This document shows, one piece after another, positions 53,441-64,000 of a DNA stretch of 64,000 bases. The DNA lies in contig NC_053039.3 in NCBI RefSeq assembly GCF_002575655.3, forward strand, positions 379,541,633-379,605,632. Direction: 5' to 3'. This DNA comes from Aegilops tauschii subsp. strangulata. Lineage: Eukaryota > Streptophyta > Magnoliopsida > Poales > Poaceae. The notes under the pieces were generated by a model. The model was not told the origin of the DNA, did not search any database, and saw only the letters and a program-made list of their open reading frames with translations. Each line of letters opens with the position of its first letter. The first letter of the stretch is position 1. The translations under genes were made by a program, and so were the position numbers.

Positions 53441-55126
53441 TGATACGTCTCCAACGTATCTATAATTTTTTATTGTTCCATGATATTATATTATCTGTTT
53501 TGGATGTTTATGGGCTTTATTATACACTTTTATATTATTTTTGGGACTAACCTATTAGCCGGAGGCCCAGCCCAAATTGTTGTTTTCTTGCCTATTTCAG
53601 TGTTTCGAAGAAAAGGAATATCAAACGGAGTCCAAACGGAATGAAACCTTTGGGAGAGTTATTTTTGGAACAGAAGCAATCCAGGAGACTTGGAGTAGAC
53701 GTCAGGGAAGCTTCGAGGTGGCCACGAGGCAGGGAGGCGCGCCTGCCCCCCTGGGCGCCCCCACCCTCGTGGGCCCCTCGTGGCTCCCCTGACCGACTTC
53801 TTTCGCTTATATATATCTATATACCCTAAAAACATCGGGGGACAGAATAGATCTGGAGTTCCACCGCCGCAAGCCTCTATAGCCACTAAAAACCAATCAG
53901 GACCCTGTTCCGGCACCCTGCCGGAGGGGGGAACCCTCATCGGTGGCCATCTTCATCATCCCAACGTTCTCCATGACGAGGAGGGAGTAGTTCACCCTCG
54001 GGGCTGAGGGTATGTACCAGTAGCTATGTGTTTGATCTCTCTCTCTCTCTCTCTCGTGTTCTTGATTTGGCACGATCTTGATGTATCGCGAGCTTTGCTA
54101 TTATAGTTGGATCTTATGATGTTTCTCCCCCTCTGCTCTCTTGTAATGGATTGAGTTTTCCCTTTGAAGTTATCTTATCGGATTGAGTCTTTAAGGATTT
54201 GAGAACACTTGATGTATGTCTTGCAGTGCTTATCTGTGGTGACAATGGGATATTCATGTGATCTACTTGATGTATGTTTTGGTGATCAACTTGCGGGTTC
54301 AATGAACTTATGCATAGGGGTTGGCACACGTTTTCGTCTTGACTCTCCGGTAGAAACTTTGGGGCACTCTTTGAAGTACTTTTGTGTTGGTTGAACAGAT
54401 GAATCCAAGATTGTGTGATGCATATTGTATAATCATACCCACGGATACTTGAGGTGACAATGGAGTATCTAGGTGACATTAGGGTTTTGGTTGATTTGTA
54501 TCTTAAGGTGTTATTCTAGTACGAACTGTATGATAGATCGAACGGAAAGAATAACTTCGTGTTATTTTACTACGGACTCTTGAATAGATCGATCAGAAAG
54601 GATAACTTTGAGGTGGTTTCGTACCCTACAATAATCTCTTCGTTTGTTCTCCGCTATTAGTGACTTTGGAGTGACTCTTTGTTTCATGTTTAGGGATAGT
54701 TATATGATCCAATTATGTTATTATTGTTGAGAGAACTTGCACTAGTGAAAGTATGAACCCTAGGCCTTGTTTCGAAGCATTGCAATACCGTTTACGCTCA
54801 CTTTTATCATTAGTTACCTTGCTGTTTTTATATTTTCAGATTACAAAAACCTATATCTATCATCCATATTGCACTTGTATCACCATCTCTTCGCCGAACT
54901 AGTGCACCTATACAATTTACCATTGTATTGGGTGTGTTGGGGACACAAGAGACTCTTTGCTATTTGGTTGCAGGGTTGTTTGAGAGACACCATCTTCATC
55001 CTACGCCTCCTACGGATTGATAAACCTTAGGTCATCCACTTGAGGGAAATTTGCTACTGTCCTACAAACCTCTGCACTTGGAGGCCCAACAACGTCTACA
55101 AGAAGAAGGTTGTGTAGTAGACATCA
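53441..55126 (+). repeat. 5' LTR of Gypsy F
   Basis: TGATACGTCTCCAACGTATC...GTGTAGTAGACATCA, 1686 bp. TATA-like TTATATATAT at 53808-53817 follows a GGCGCGCC/GGGCCCC-rich block. A CT dinucleotide run lies at 54037-54055 (about two repeats longer than in the 3' LTR). Confidence 0.95.
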
Positions 55127-55136
55127 AGCTCTTTTC

Positions 55137-55154
55137 TGGCGCCGTTGCCGGGGA
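55137..55154 (+). other. Primer-binding site of Gypsy F (tRNA-Asp type)
   Basis: TGGCGCCGTTGCCGGGGA, 10 bp after the LTR, identical to that of element C. Confidence 0.88.
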
Positions 55155-55251
55155 GGTGAGTGCTTGAAGGTATATCTTTAGATCTTGCAATCGAATCTTT
55201 TAGTTTCTTGTTTTATCACTAGTTTAGTCTATAAAAGAAAACTACAAAAAA

Positions 55252-56603
55252 ATGGAATTGAGTTTGTCTCATACACTTCATCTTTTTAATATCTTTCGTA
55301 AGTATGATGAAAAGGAAAATTGTGCTCAAGTGCTAGAAGAAGAAGTCTATACAATGTTTGGCACTAAATCTCTAAATGATGAGCATGATTGCAATGTTGT
55401 TAGTATGAACTCTTTGAATATCCATAGTACTAATGATGATTGCATTAGTTATGATAAAAATGTCTCCTATAAACATGTCAATTTTTGTGGAGTGCATTGG
55501 GTTTGCAAGTACACACAAAATAGGGAAGATAGATATTGCAAGAGGCATAAGCATTTAGAAACTAAATTGTTGCAAGAAAGGCTAGATGTTTGTGCTGAAA
55601 ATTTAAATTTTCTTAGCCGTACTTGTGAACTTTGCAATAAACGGGGTCATTTAACTATCCGATGCAAATTGTTTCATGATCTAACCGTGTCCAAAAATTG
55701 TGATGACTTGATTTCCCTTGCACATTATAATGAACTTAGTTTGCTTATGGGTTACGAAGAAATGAAACGTATAACTAAGCATCTTCCAGAATTTGCCCGT
55801 TATAAACTTCTTGATTTTGATCTAGAGAAAATTTATATGTATTGTGCGGTGAATTGCATTGAAAATCCTTATATTGCCAATTACACAAAGACAAGAAAAC
55901 AAATAGAAGATGAAGAGAATACTAATGAAAGGTAAGAGACTTCCCAATATCCTCCTATTATTTCTTATGATGAATCAGGGAACGAGGAGGAGCTTTCTAT
56001 TCAACCAATCTCATTAATAAGGAGCTCAAAAGAGAGGGTTAAACCCACACATGAGGTGAAAAAGAAAAAGAAAAGACGGAGAAGCAAAGGTAGAAAGGTA
56101 TCCCTCTCAAATGATGTTGCTCCTATTACTCATTGTGATGATGATAATTGCTATACTGTTGGTGCTATCCATACTATTAATGATGAGAGTGATTATGCTT
56201 ATGATATGAAAAGGCCGAAGCTTGGGGATGCTATGTTTGATGAGAATGACATGTTTGAGAATATATTTGCTGCAATTAATGTTTGTCCCAAGCTTTTTCT
56301 GAACATTACTCATTTAATGTGGAAACAATTTCTAGTATTCGAGTCTCTTATGATACTCCCACTATTCCGAATGAGAAGAATTTTGCTTATGTGGAGAGTA
56401 ATAAAAATTCTATGCTTGTAGATCATGAAAATAATGTTTTAGGTGCTGGTTATATTGTTGAATTCATTCATTATTCTACTGAAAATTATTATGAGGGAGG
56501 AATATATGCTTGTAGGAATTGCAATAATATCAAGTTTCCCCTCTATGTGCTTAAAGTTTTGAAGTTATGCTTGTTTTGCCTTCCTATGCTAGTTGATTAT
56601 TGA
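55252..56603 (+). pseudogene. Gypsy F ORF with CCHC zinc knuckle (gag-like, no pol)
   Basis: ATG 55252 opens a frame reading MELSLSHTLHLFNIFRKYDE, then a Cys/His-rich region with HWVCKYTQNREDRYCKRHKH and CELCNKRGHLTIRC (about 55629-55670), a perfect CX2CX4HX4C knuckle of the nucleocapsid type. TAA at 55933-55935 interrupts it in frame. The frame goes on with a basic tract (KKKKKRRRSKGRK, about 56065-56100) and ends by frameshift near 56280, beyond which another frame holds YDTPTIPNEKNFAYVES to 56603. It has no similarity I know to capsid domains. It probably binds nucleic acid. A decayed relative is in element C (23941-24168). Confidence 0.7.
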
Positions 56604-59558
56604 TCCCATAAGTTGTTTGCTCACAAAATCCCTATTCATAGGAAGTGGGTTAGACTTAAATGTGCTAGTCATATTCTTCATGATGCCCTCGTTATGTTTC
56701 AATTCTTATCTTTTATGTGAGCATCATTGAAATCATCATGCCTAGCTAGGGGCGTTAAACGTTAGCGCTTGTTGGGAGGCAACCCAATTTTATTTTTGTT
56801 TCTTGCTTTTTGGTTCTGTTTAGTAATAAATAAATCATCTAGCCTCTGTTTGGATGTGGTTTTATGTTTTAATTAGTGTTTGTGCCAAGTAAGACCTATA
56901 GGATCTTCTTGGATGATAGTTATTTGATCTTGCTGAAAATTCCAGAAACTTTCTGTTCAGGAAAACAATTGTTTAAAATCACCAGAACGTGATAAAGTAC
57001 TGATTCCAATTTCAGTAGATCAATAAACAAATTATTTAGGTCGTCCTATTTTGGTAGATTTTTCTGAGTTTCAGAAGTTTGCGTTAGTTACAGATTACTA
57101 CAGACTGTTCTGTTTTCGAAAGATTCTGTTTTTCGTGTGTTGTTTGCTTATTTTGATGAGTCTATGGTTAGTAAAATAGTTTATAAACCATAGAGAAGTT
57201 GGAATACAGTAGATTTAACACCAATACAAATAAAGAATGAGTTCATTATAGTATCTTTAAGTGGTGGTTTGTTTTCTTTCGCTAACGGAGCTCACGAGTT
57301 TTCTGTTGAGTTTTGTGTTGTGAAGTTTTCAAGTTTTGGGTAAATATTCGATGGACTATGGAATAGGGAGTGGCAAGAGCCTAAGCTTGGGGATGCCCAA
57401 GGCACCCCAAGGTAATATTCAAGGATAACCAAGCGTCTAAGCTTGGGGATGCCCCGGATGGCATCCCCTCTTTCGTCTTCCTTCATCGGTAACTTTACTT
57501 GGAGCTATATTTTTATTCACCACATGATATGTGTTTTTCTTGGAGCGTCATTTTATTTTCTTTTGTTTTGCTTGCTGTTTGAATAAAATACCAAGATCTG
57601 AAATTCTTAAATGTTAGAGAGTCTTCACATAGTTGCATAATTATTAAACTACTCATTGATCTTCACTTATATCTTTCAGAGTAGTTTGTCGTTTGCTCTA
57701 CTGCTTCACTTATATCCTTTTAGAGCACGGCGGTGGCTTTATTTTGAAGAAATATATGAACTCTCATGCTTCACTTATATTATTTTTAGAGTCTTTAGAA
57801 CAGCATGGTAATTTTCTTTGCTTATGAATTTAGTCCTAATATGATGGGCATCCAAGAGGGATATAAGAAAAACTTTCATATAAAGTGCACTGAATACTAT
57901 GTGAAGTTTGATTCCTTATGATTGTTTTGAGATATGAAGATGGTGATATTAGAGTCATGCTAGTTGAGTAGTTGTGAATTTGAGAGATACTTGTGTTAAA
58001 GTTTGTGATTCCCGTAGCATGCACGTATGGTGAACCGTTATGTGATGAAGTCGGAGGATGATTTATTTATTGATTGTCTTCCTTATGAGTGGCGGTCGGG
58101 GACGAGTGATGGTCTTTTCCAACCAATCTATCCCCCTAGGAGCATGCGTGTAGTACTTCGTTTCGGTAACTAATAGATTTTTGCAATAAGTATGTGAGTT
58201 CTTTTTGACTAATGTTGAGTCCATGGATTATACGCACTCTCACCCTTCCACCATTGCTAGCCTCTCTAATACCGCGCACCTTTCGCCGGTATCATACACC
58301 CACCATATACCCTCCTCAAAACAGCCACCATACCTACCTGTTATGGCATTTCCATAGCCATTCCGAGATATATTTCCATGCAACTTCCCACCGTTCTGTT
58401 TATTATGACACGCACCATCATTGTCATATTGCTTTGCATGATCATGTAGTTGACATCGTATTTGTGGCAAAGCCACCGTTCATAATTCTTTCATACATGT
58501 CACTCATGATTCATTGCACATCCCGGTACACCGCCGAAGGCATTCATATAGAGTCATATTTTGTTCTAAGTATCAAGTTGTAATTCTTGAGTTGTAAGTA
58601 AATAAAAGTGTGATGTCATCATTATTAGAGCATTGTCCCAGTGAGGAAAGGATGATGGAGACTATGATTCCCCCACAAGTCGGGATGAGACTCCGGACGA
58701 AAAATTAAAAAAAGAGAAAAAAGAGGCCAAAAAAAGAGAGAGAAAAGGCCCAAATAAAAATGAGAGAAAAAGAGAGAAGGGACAATGTTACTATCCTTTT
58801 ACCACACTTGTGCTTCAAAGTAGCACCATGATCTTCATGATAGAGAGTCTCCTATGTTGTCACTTTCATATACTAGTGGGAATTTTTCATTATAGAACTT
58901 GGCTTGTATATTCCAATGATGGGCTTCCTCAAAATTCCCTAGGTCTTTGTGAGCAAGCGAGTTGGATGCACACCCACTTAGTTTCTTTTTGAGCTTTCAT
59001 ACATTTATAGTTCTAGTGCATCCGTTGCATGGCAATCCCTACTCACTCACATTGATATCTATTGATGGGCATCTCCATAGCCCGTTGATACGCCTAGTTG
59101 ATGTGAGACTATCTTCTCCTTTTTGTCTTCTCCACAACCACCATTCTATTCCACCTATAGTGCTATGTCCATCGCTCACGCTCATGTATTGTGTGAAGAT
59201 TGAAAAAGTTTGAGAACATCAAAAGTATGAAACAATTGCTTGGCTTGTCATCGGGGTTGTGCATGATTAAATACTTTATGTGATGAAGATAGAGCATAGC
59301 CAGACTATATGATTTTGTAGGGATAACTTTCTTTGGCCATGTTATTTTGAGAAGACATGATTGCTTTGTTAGTATGCTTGAAGTATTATTATTTTCATGT
59401 CAATATTAAACTTTTGTCTTGAATCTTATGGATCTGAATATTCTTGCCACAATAAAGAGAATTACATGGATAAATATGTTAGGTAGCATTCCACATCAAA
59501 AATTCTGTTTTTATCATTTACCTACTCGAGGATGAGCAGGAATTAAACTTGGGGATGC
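56604..59558 (+). other. Gypsy F non-coding 3' region with internal PPT-like motifs
   Basis: About 3 kb without a supported ORF. TAAGCTTGGGGATGCC is present at 57382-57397 and 57438-57453, and AAGCTTGGGGATGC at 56218-56231 in the ORF. The true PPT TAAACTTGGGGATGC is at 59544-59558. A purine-rich low-complexity tract (AAAAAGAGAAAAAAGAGGCC-like) is at 58703-58785. CTTCACTTATAT recurs at 57661, 57705 and 57769. Confidence 0.75.
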
Positions 59559-61242
59559 TGATACGTCTCCAACGTATCTATAATTTTTGATTGTTCCATG
59601 CTATTATATTATCTGTTTTTGATGTTTATGGGCTTTATTATACACTTTTATATTATTTTTGGGACTAACCTATTAACCGGAGGCCCAACCCAAATTGTTG
59701 TTTTCTTGCCTATTTCAGTGTTTCGAAAAAAAGGAATATCAAACGGAGTCCAAATGGAAAGAAACCTTCGGGAGAGTTATTTTTGGAACGGAAGCAATCC
59801 AGGAGACTTGGAGTAGACGTCAGGGAAGCTTCGAGGTGGCCACGAGGCAGGGAGGCGTGCCTGCCCCCCTGGGCGTGCCCCCACCCTCGTGGGCCCCTCG
59901 TGGCTCCCCTGACCGACTTCTTTCGCCTATATATATCCATATACCCTAAAAACATCGGGGGATAGAATAGATCGGGAGTTCCGCTGCCGCAAGCCTCTGT
60001 AGCCACCAAAAACCAATCGGGACCCTGTTCCGGCACCCTGCCGCAGGGGGGAACCCTCACCGGTGGCCATCTTCATCATCCCGGCGTTCTCCATGACAAG
60101 GAGGGAGTAGTTCACCCTCGGGGCTGACGGTATGTACCAGTAGCTATGTGTTTGATCTCTCTCTCTCTCTCGTGTTCTTGATTTGGCACGATCTTGATGT
60201 ATCGCGAGCTTTGCTATTATAGTTGGATCTTATGATGTTTCTCCCCCTCTACTCTCTTGTAATGGATTGAGTTTTCCCTTTGAAGTTATCTTATCGGATT
60301 GAGTCTTTAAGGATGTGAGAACACTTGATGTATGTCTTGCCGTGCTTATCTGTGGTGACAATGGGATATTCATGTGATCTACTTGATGTATGTTTTGGTG
60401 ATCAACTTGCGGGTTCAATGAACTTATGCATAGGGGTTGGCACACGTTTTCGTCTTGACTCTCCGGTAGAAACTTTGGGGCACTCTTTGAAGTACTTTTG
60501 TGTTGGTTGAACAGATGAATCCAAGATTGTGTGATGCATATTGTATAATCATACCCACGGATACTTGAGGTGACAATGGAGTATCTAGGTGACATTAGGG
60601 TTTTGGTTGATTTGTATCTTAAGGTGTTATTCTAGTACGAACTGTATGATAGATCGAACGGAAAGAATAGCTTCGTGTTATTTTACTACGGACTCTTGAA
60701 TAGATCGATCAGAAAGGATAACTCTGAGGTGGTTTCGTACCCTACAATAATCTCTTCGTTTGTTCTCCGCTATTAGTGACTTTGGAGTGACTCTTTGTTG
60801 CATGTTGAGGGATAGTTATATGATCCAATTATGTTATTATTGTTGAGAGAACTTGCACTAGTGAAAGTATGAACCCTAGGCCTTGTTTCGAAGCATTGCA
60901 ATACCGTTTACGCTCACTTTTATCATTAGTTACCTTGCTGTTTTTATATTTTCAGATTACAAAAACCTATATCTATCATCCATATTGCACTTGTATCACC
61001 ATCTCTTCGCCGAACTAGTGCACCTATACAATTTACCATTGTATTGGGTGTGTTGGGGACACAAGAGACTCTTTGCTATTTGGTTGCAGGGTTGTTTGAG
61101 AGATACCATCTTCATCCTACGGCTCCCACGGATTGATAAACCTTAGGTCATCCACTTGAGGGAAATTTGCTACTGTCCTACAAACCTCTGCACTTGGAGG
61201 CCCAACAGCATCTACAAGAAGAAGGTTGTGTAGTAGACATCA
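59559..61242 (+). repeat. 3' LTR of Gypsy F
   Basis: 1684 bp, about 97.6% identical to the 5' LTR by hand count, ending GTAGTAGACATCA and followed by the TSD CTCTC. Confidence 0.95.
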
Positions 61243-61247
61243 CTCTC

Positions 61248-62349
61248 TAGTTGGTTGCTTCCCAGTCTTTTTCTAGCCTTCACTTGTACTAAGCAGGAAT
61301 ACTGCTTGTGCATCCACTTCCATAAACCCCAAAGTTATTCCATATGAGTCCACCATACCTTCCTATATGCGGTATCTACCTGCCGTTACAAGTAAATTTG
61401 TATGTGCTAAACTCTAAACCTTCAAATGAAATTCTGTTTTGTATGCTCGAATAGCTCATGTATCAACTAGGGCTGTCTGTATCTTCCATGCTAGGCGGGT
61501 TATTCTCAAGAGGAGTGGACTCCGCTCCTCATTCACGAGAAAATGGCTGGTCACCGGGATGCCCAGTCCCATGCTCAAACCAAATCGAAATAATTGCAAA
61601 CAAAACTCTCCCAGGATTGTTGTTAGTTGGAGGCACCAGTTGTTTCGGGCAAGCCATGGATTGATGCTTGTTGGTGGTGGGGGAGTATAAACTTTACCAT
61701 TCCGCTTGGGAACCGCCTATAATGTGTGTAGCATGGAAGATATTGAGATCTCTCGGTTTTTATGTTGACAATGAAAGTATGCCACTCGAAATATTATTTA
61801 TCTCTATTTCAAAATCAAGCTCTGGCACCTCTACAAATCCCTGCTTCCCTCTGCGAAGGGCCTATCTATTTACTTTTATGTTGAGTCATCATCCTCTTAT
61901 TAAAGAGCACTAGTTGAAGAGCACCGCTGTCATTTGCATCCATTACTATTAGTTTATATTGAGTATGACTGGATCTCTTTTACCATGAATTATAATGTTT
62001 AGTCAGTCCTTGATCTTCAGAGGTGCTCTGCATTTCTGTTTTGCGGTCTCAGAAAGGGCTAGCGAGATAACATCTAGTTATATCATATTATGATTGTTTT
62101 GAGGAAGTGTTGTCATCCGAGATTTATTATTATTGCTCGCTAGTTGATTATGTCATTGCTATGAGTGAACATGAGACCCAAGTGTTATTGTGAATATGGT
62201 TGGTTCATAATCTTTGCTGAAAACTTGAATGTTGGCTTTACATATTTACAACAACAAGAGCAAATAGAGTTTGTAAAAGTTTTCTTTATCACTTTCAGTT
62301 TGTCAACTGAATTGCTTGAGGACAAGCAAAGGTTTAAGCTTGGGGGAGT
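61248..62349 (+). other. Gypsy E internal non-coding region, right of element F
   Basis: Continuation of element E: no supported ORF. It ends with the PPT GGTTTAAGCTTGGGGGAGT (62331-62349) directly before the 3' LTR. Confidence 0.8.
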
Positions 62350-63735
62350 TGATACGTCTCCATCGTATCTACTTTTACAAACACTTTTGCCCTTGTTTTG
62401 GACTCTAACTTGCATGGTTTGAATTGAACTAACCCGGACTAACGATGTTTTCAGCAGAATTGCCATGGTGTTATTTTTGTGCAGAAATAAAAATTCTTGG
62501 GATGACCTGAAACTTCACGGAGAATATTTTTCGAATTTATAAAAAATACTGGTGAAAGAATCAAGACCAGGGGGCCCACACCCTGTCCACGAGGGTGGGG
62601 GGCGCGCCCCATGCCTCGTGGGCCCCCTGATGCTCCACCGACCTCAACTCCAACTCTATATATTCACGTTCGGGGAGAAAAAAATCAGAGAGAAGGATTC
62701 ATCGCGTTTTACGATACGGAGCCGCCTCCAAACCCTAATCTCTCTTGGGAGGGCTGATCTGGAGTCCGTTCGGGGCTCCAAAGAGGGGAATCCGTCGTCG
62801 TCATCATCATCAACCATCCTCCATCACCAATTTCATGATGCTCACCGTCGTGCGTGAGTAATTCCATCGTAGGCTTGCTGGACGGTGATGGGTTGGATGA
62901 GATTTATCATGTAAACGAGTTAGTTTTGTTAGGGTTTGATCCCTAGTATCCATTATGTTCTGAGGTTGATGTTGCTATGACTTTGCTATGTTTAATGCTT
63001 GTCACTAGGGCCCGAGTGCCATGATTTCATATTTGAACCTATTATGTTTTCATGAATATATGTGAGTTCTTGATCCTATCTTGCAAGTCAATAGTCACCT
63101 ATTATGTGTTATGATCCGGTAACCCCGAAGTGACAATAATCGGGACCACTCCCGGTGATGACCGTAGTTTGAGGAGTTCATGTATTCACTAAGTGTTAAT
63201 GCTTTGGTCCAGTACTCTATTAAAAGGAGACCTTAATATCCCTTAGTTTCGAATAGGACCCCGCTGCCACGGGAGGGTAGGACAAAAGATGTCATGCAAG
63301 TTCTTTTCCATAATCACGTATGACTATATTTGGAATACATGCCTACGTTACATTGATGAACTGGAGCTAGTTCTGTGTCACCCTATGTTATAACTATTGC
63401 ATGAGGAATCGCATCCGACATAATTATCCATCACCGATCCATTGCCTACGAGCTTTTCACATATTGATCTTTGCTTAGTTACTTCACCGTTGCCACTGTT
63501 ACAATTACTACCAAACTGCTACTGTTACTCTTGCCACCGTTACCGTTACTTCCATACTACTTTGCTACTAAATACTTTGCTGCAGATATTAAGTTATCCA
63601 GGTGTGGTTGAATTGACAACTCAACTGCTAATACTTGAGAATATTCTTTGGCTCCCCTTGTGTCGAATCAATAAATTTGGGTTGAATAATCTACCCTCGA
63701 AAACTGTTGCGATCCCCTATACTTGTGGGTTATCA
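62350..63735 (+). repeat. 3' LTR of Gypsy E
   Basis: TGATACGTCTCCATCGTATC...GTGGGTTATCA, 1386 bp. It has a shortened GC block compared with the 5' LTR and a TATA box CTATATATT (62656-62664). The TSD CTTCT follows at 63736-63740. Confidence 0.93.
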
Positions 63736-63740
63736 CTTCT

Positions 63741-64000
63741 CCGCTAAGATGGTGGGGTAGATTAGTGCCGCTGAGATGGTTGGTCGGCAGCTCGCTCGCT
63801 CTCAAGTTCCTCTAGCTTTAGTAATCCTGCATTGAGCTTCTGCATTTCGCTCAACTCCTGTTTCCTGTTCCTCTCCCGGGTTCTGTAACCGCCTGCGCCG
63901 GGAAACCCAACCTTCCACGGAACGGAGCTTGTCGTGCCTCGTGTTCGTCCAGGGTGCTCAGGATTCCCGAGGGCCTCAGTCAGCTCGTCCTTCTCTCTGT
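63741..64000 (-). pseudogene. CACTA second ORF, segment right of Gypsy E
   Basis: The minus-strand frame from the right edge reads EKDELTEALGNPEHPGRTRG, then SSVPWKVGFPGAGGYRTRER and a helical stretch (KQELSEMQKLNAGLLKLEEL, ESERAADQPSQRH) before stops close to the insertion site. EALG.PEH.GR.RG is a signature of the protein encoded beside transposase in Caspar-like CACTA elements. The reading continues at 46478 on the other side of Gypsy E. The N-terminus is beyond the window. Confidence 0.75.

Larger units (their letters stand above)
53441..61242 (+). mobile_element. Gypsy element F, non-autonomous, nested in element E
   Basis: 7.8 kb, LTRs 53441-55126 and 59559-61242, TSD CTCTC at 53436-53440 and 61243-61247. 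It has a tRNA-Asp PBS (55137-55154), one ORF with a CCHC knuckle (55252 on), long non-coding DNA and a PPT (59544-59558). No protease, RT, RNase H or integrase. LTRs differ at about 40 positions by hand count (about 2.4%). Internal sequence is related to element C, but the LTR is different beyond its first 25 bp. Confidence 0.95.
46479..63735 (+). mobile_element. Gypsy element E (Athila-like), with element F nested inside
   Basis: LTRs 46479-47879 and 62350-63735 and the TSD CTTCT at 46474-46478 and 63736-63740, in the CACTA proline-rich ORF. Without element F it is about 9.45 kb. It has a tRNA-Asp-type PBS, gag, a protease-like domain, a second ORF of the ATHILA ORF-1 type, and a PPT, but no RT, RNase H or integrase is seen. 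It is therefore a non-autonomous Athila-lineage element. LTR divergence of at least 45 differences in about 1390 bp (hand count) makes it older than F. Confidence 0.93.
34841..64000 (-). mobile_element. CACTA DNA transposon (Caspar-like), interrupted and running off the right edge
   Basis: The left terminus CACTAGTAGAAAACGGG (34841 on) and subterminal CCCGGTTC/GAACCGGG repeats are those of Caspar-type CACTA elements. Own sequence: 34841-35169, 43836-46478 and 63741-64000. Copia D (TSD GTGAC) and Gypsy E (TSD CTTCT) interrupt it. Its genes are on the minus strand: a proline-rich protein followed by a Ulp1/C48-like protease ORF at the left. The DDE transposase and the other terminus are not in the window. 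In-frame stops indicate an inactive copy. Confidence 0.88.

Noticed and set aside
54037..54055. CT microsatellite as a regulatory site
   Set aside because: It is a simple dinucleotide run of different length in the two LTRs of element F, best explained by slippage.
1..64000. tRNA or rRNA genes
   Set aside because: Only tRNA-complementary primer-binding sites were found. No cloverleaf or rRNA sequence was recognised on either strand by eye.

Overview
This window is a plant nuclear intergenic region, almost certainly from a large-genome Triticeae grass (wheat, barley, Aegilops or relative). The evidence is LTR retrotransposons nested inside one another, a Copia LTR whose ends read TGAAGGAAATATGCC...CCCCAACA (the Angela/BARE/WIS type), CACTA ends of the Caspar type (CACTAGTAGAAAA plus CCGGTTC/GAACCGG subterminal repeats), and Gypsy LTRs starting TGATACGTCTCC. 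I see no intact host gene, tRNA, rRNA or CRISPR array.

Layout. (1) 1-4107: a non-LTR segment ending in a CACTA-like terminus. It carries isolated same-strand host exons: the last exon of an ATG8 gene, one exon of ribosomal protein L13a, and two unrecognised exon-like pieces. (2) 4112-33269: Copia element A on the minus strand. Its 3' LTR was split by Gypsy element B (4686-18531, plus strand, Tat-like, TSD GGCGC). Its RNase H domain was split by Gypsy element C (19975-26922, minus strand, non-autonomous, TSD CCGAT). (3) 33270-34339: an unassigned stretch. (4) 34340-34840: a truncated Gypsy-type LTR. (5) 34841 to beyond the right edge: a Caspar-like CACTA element with minus-strand genes, including a Ulp1/C48 protease-like ORF. 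It is interrupted by Copia element D (35170-43830, plus, TSD GTGAC) and by Gypsy element E (46479-63735, plus, Athila-like, TSD CTTCT). Element E is itself interrupted by Gypsy element F (53441-61242, plus, TSD CTCTC). The right-hand stack is therefore four levels deep: LTR fragment, then CACTA, then E, then F.

The target-site duplications fix the insertion order. Hand-counted LTR divergence (D about 1.7%, B about 2%, F about 2.4%, E about 3.5-4%) agrees with it. Every coding region is broken by stops or frameshifts. Many of the stops are TAG, TGA or TAA where CAG, CGA or CAA is the natural ancestor, as expected for methylated silent DNA. Elements C, E and F have no recognisable reverse transcriptase or integrase and must have moved using proteins supplied in trans. 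Copia D looks similar in kind: its LTRs are young but its coding region is heavily decayed.

I did not find a clearly new biological system. The most interesting leads are the captured exons at 1-4107, repeated internal copies of the polypurine-tract sequence in elements C, E and F, the zinc-knuckle ORF of the pol-less element F, the antisense gene with its tandem arrays in element B, and an LTR-like module placed upstream of the second ORF in element E.
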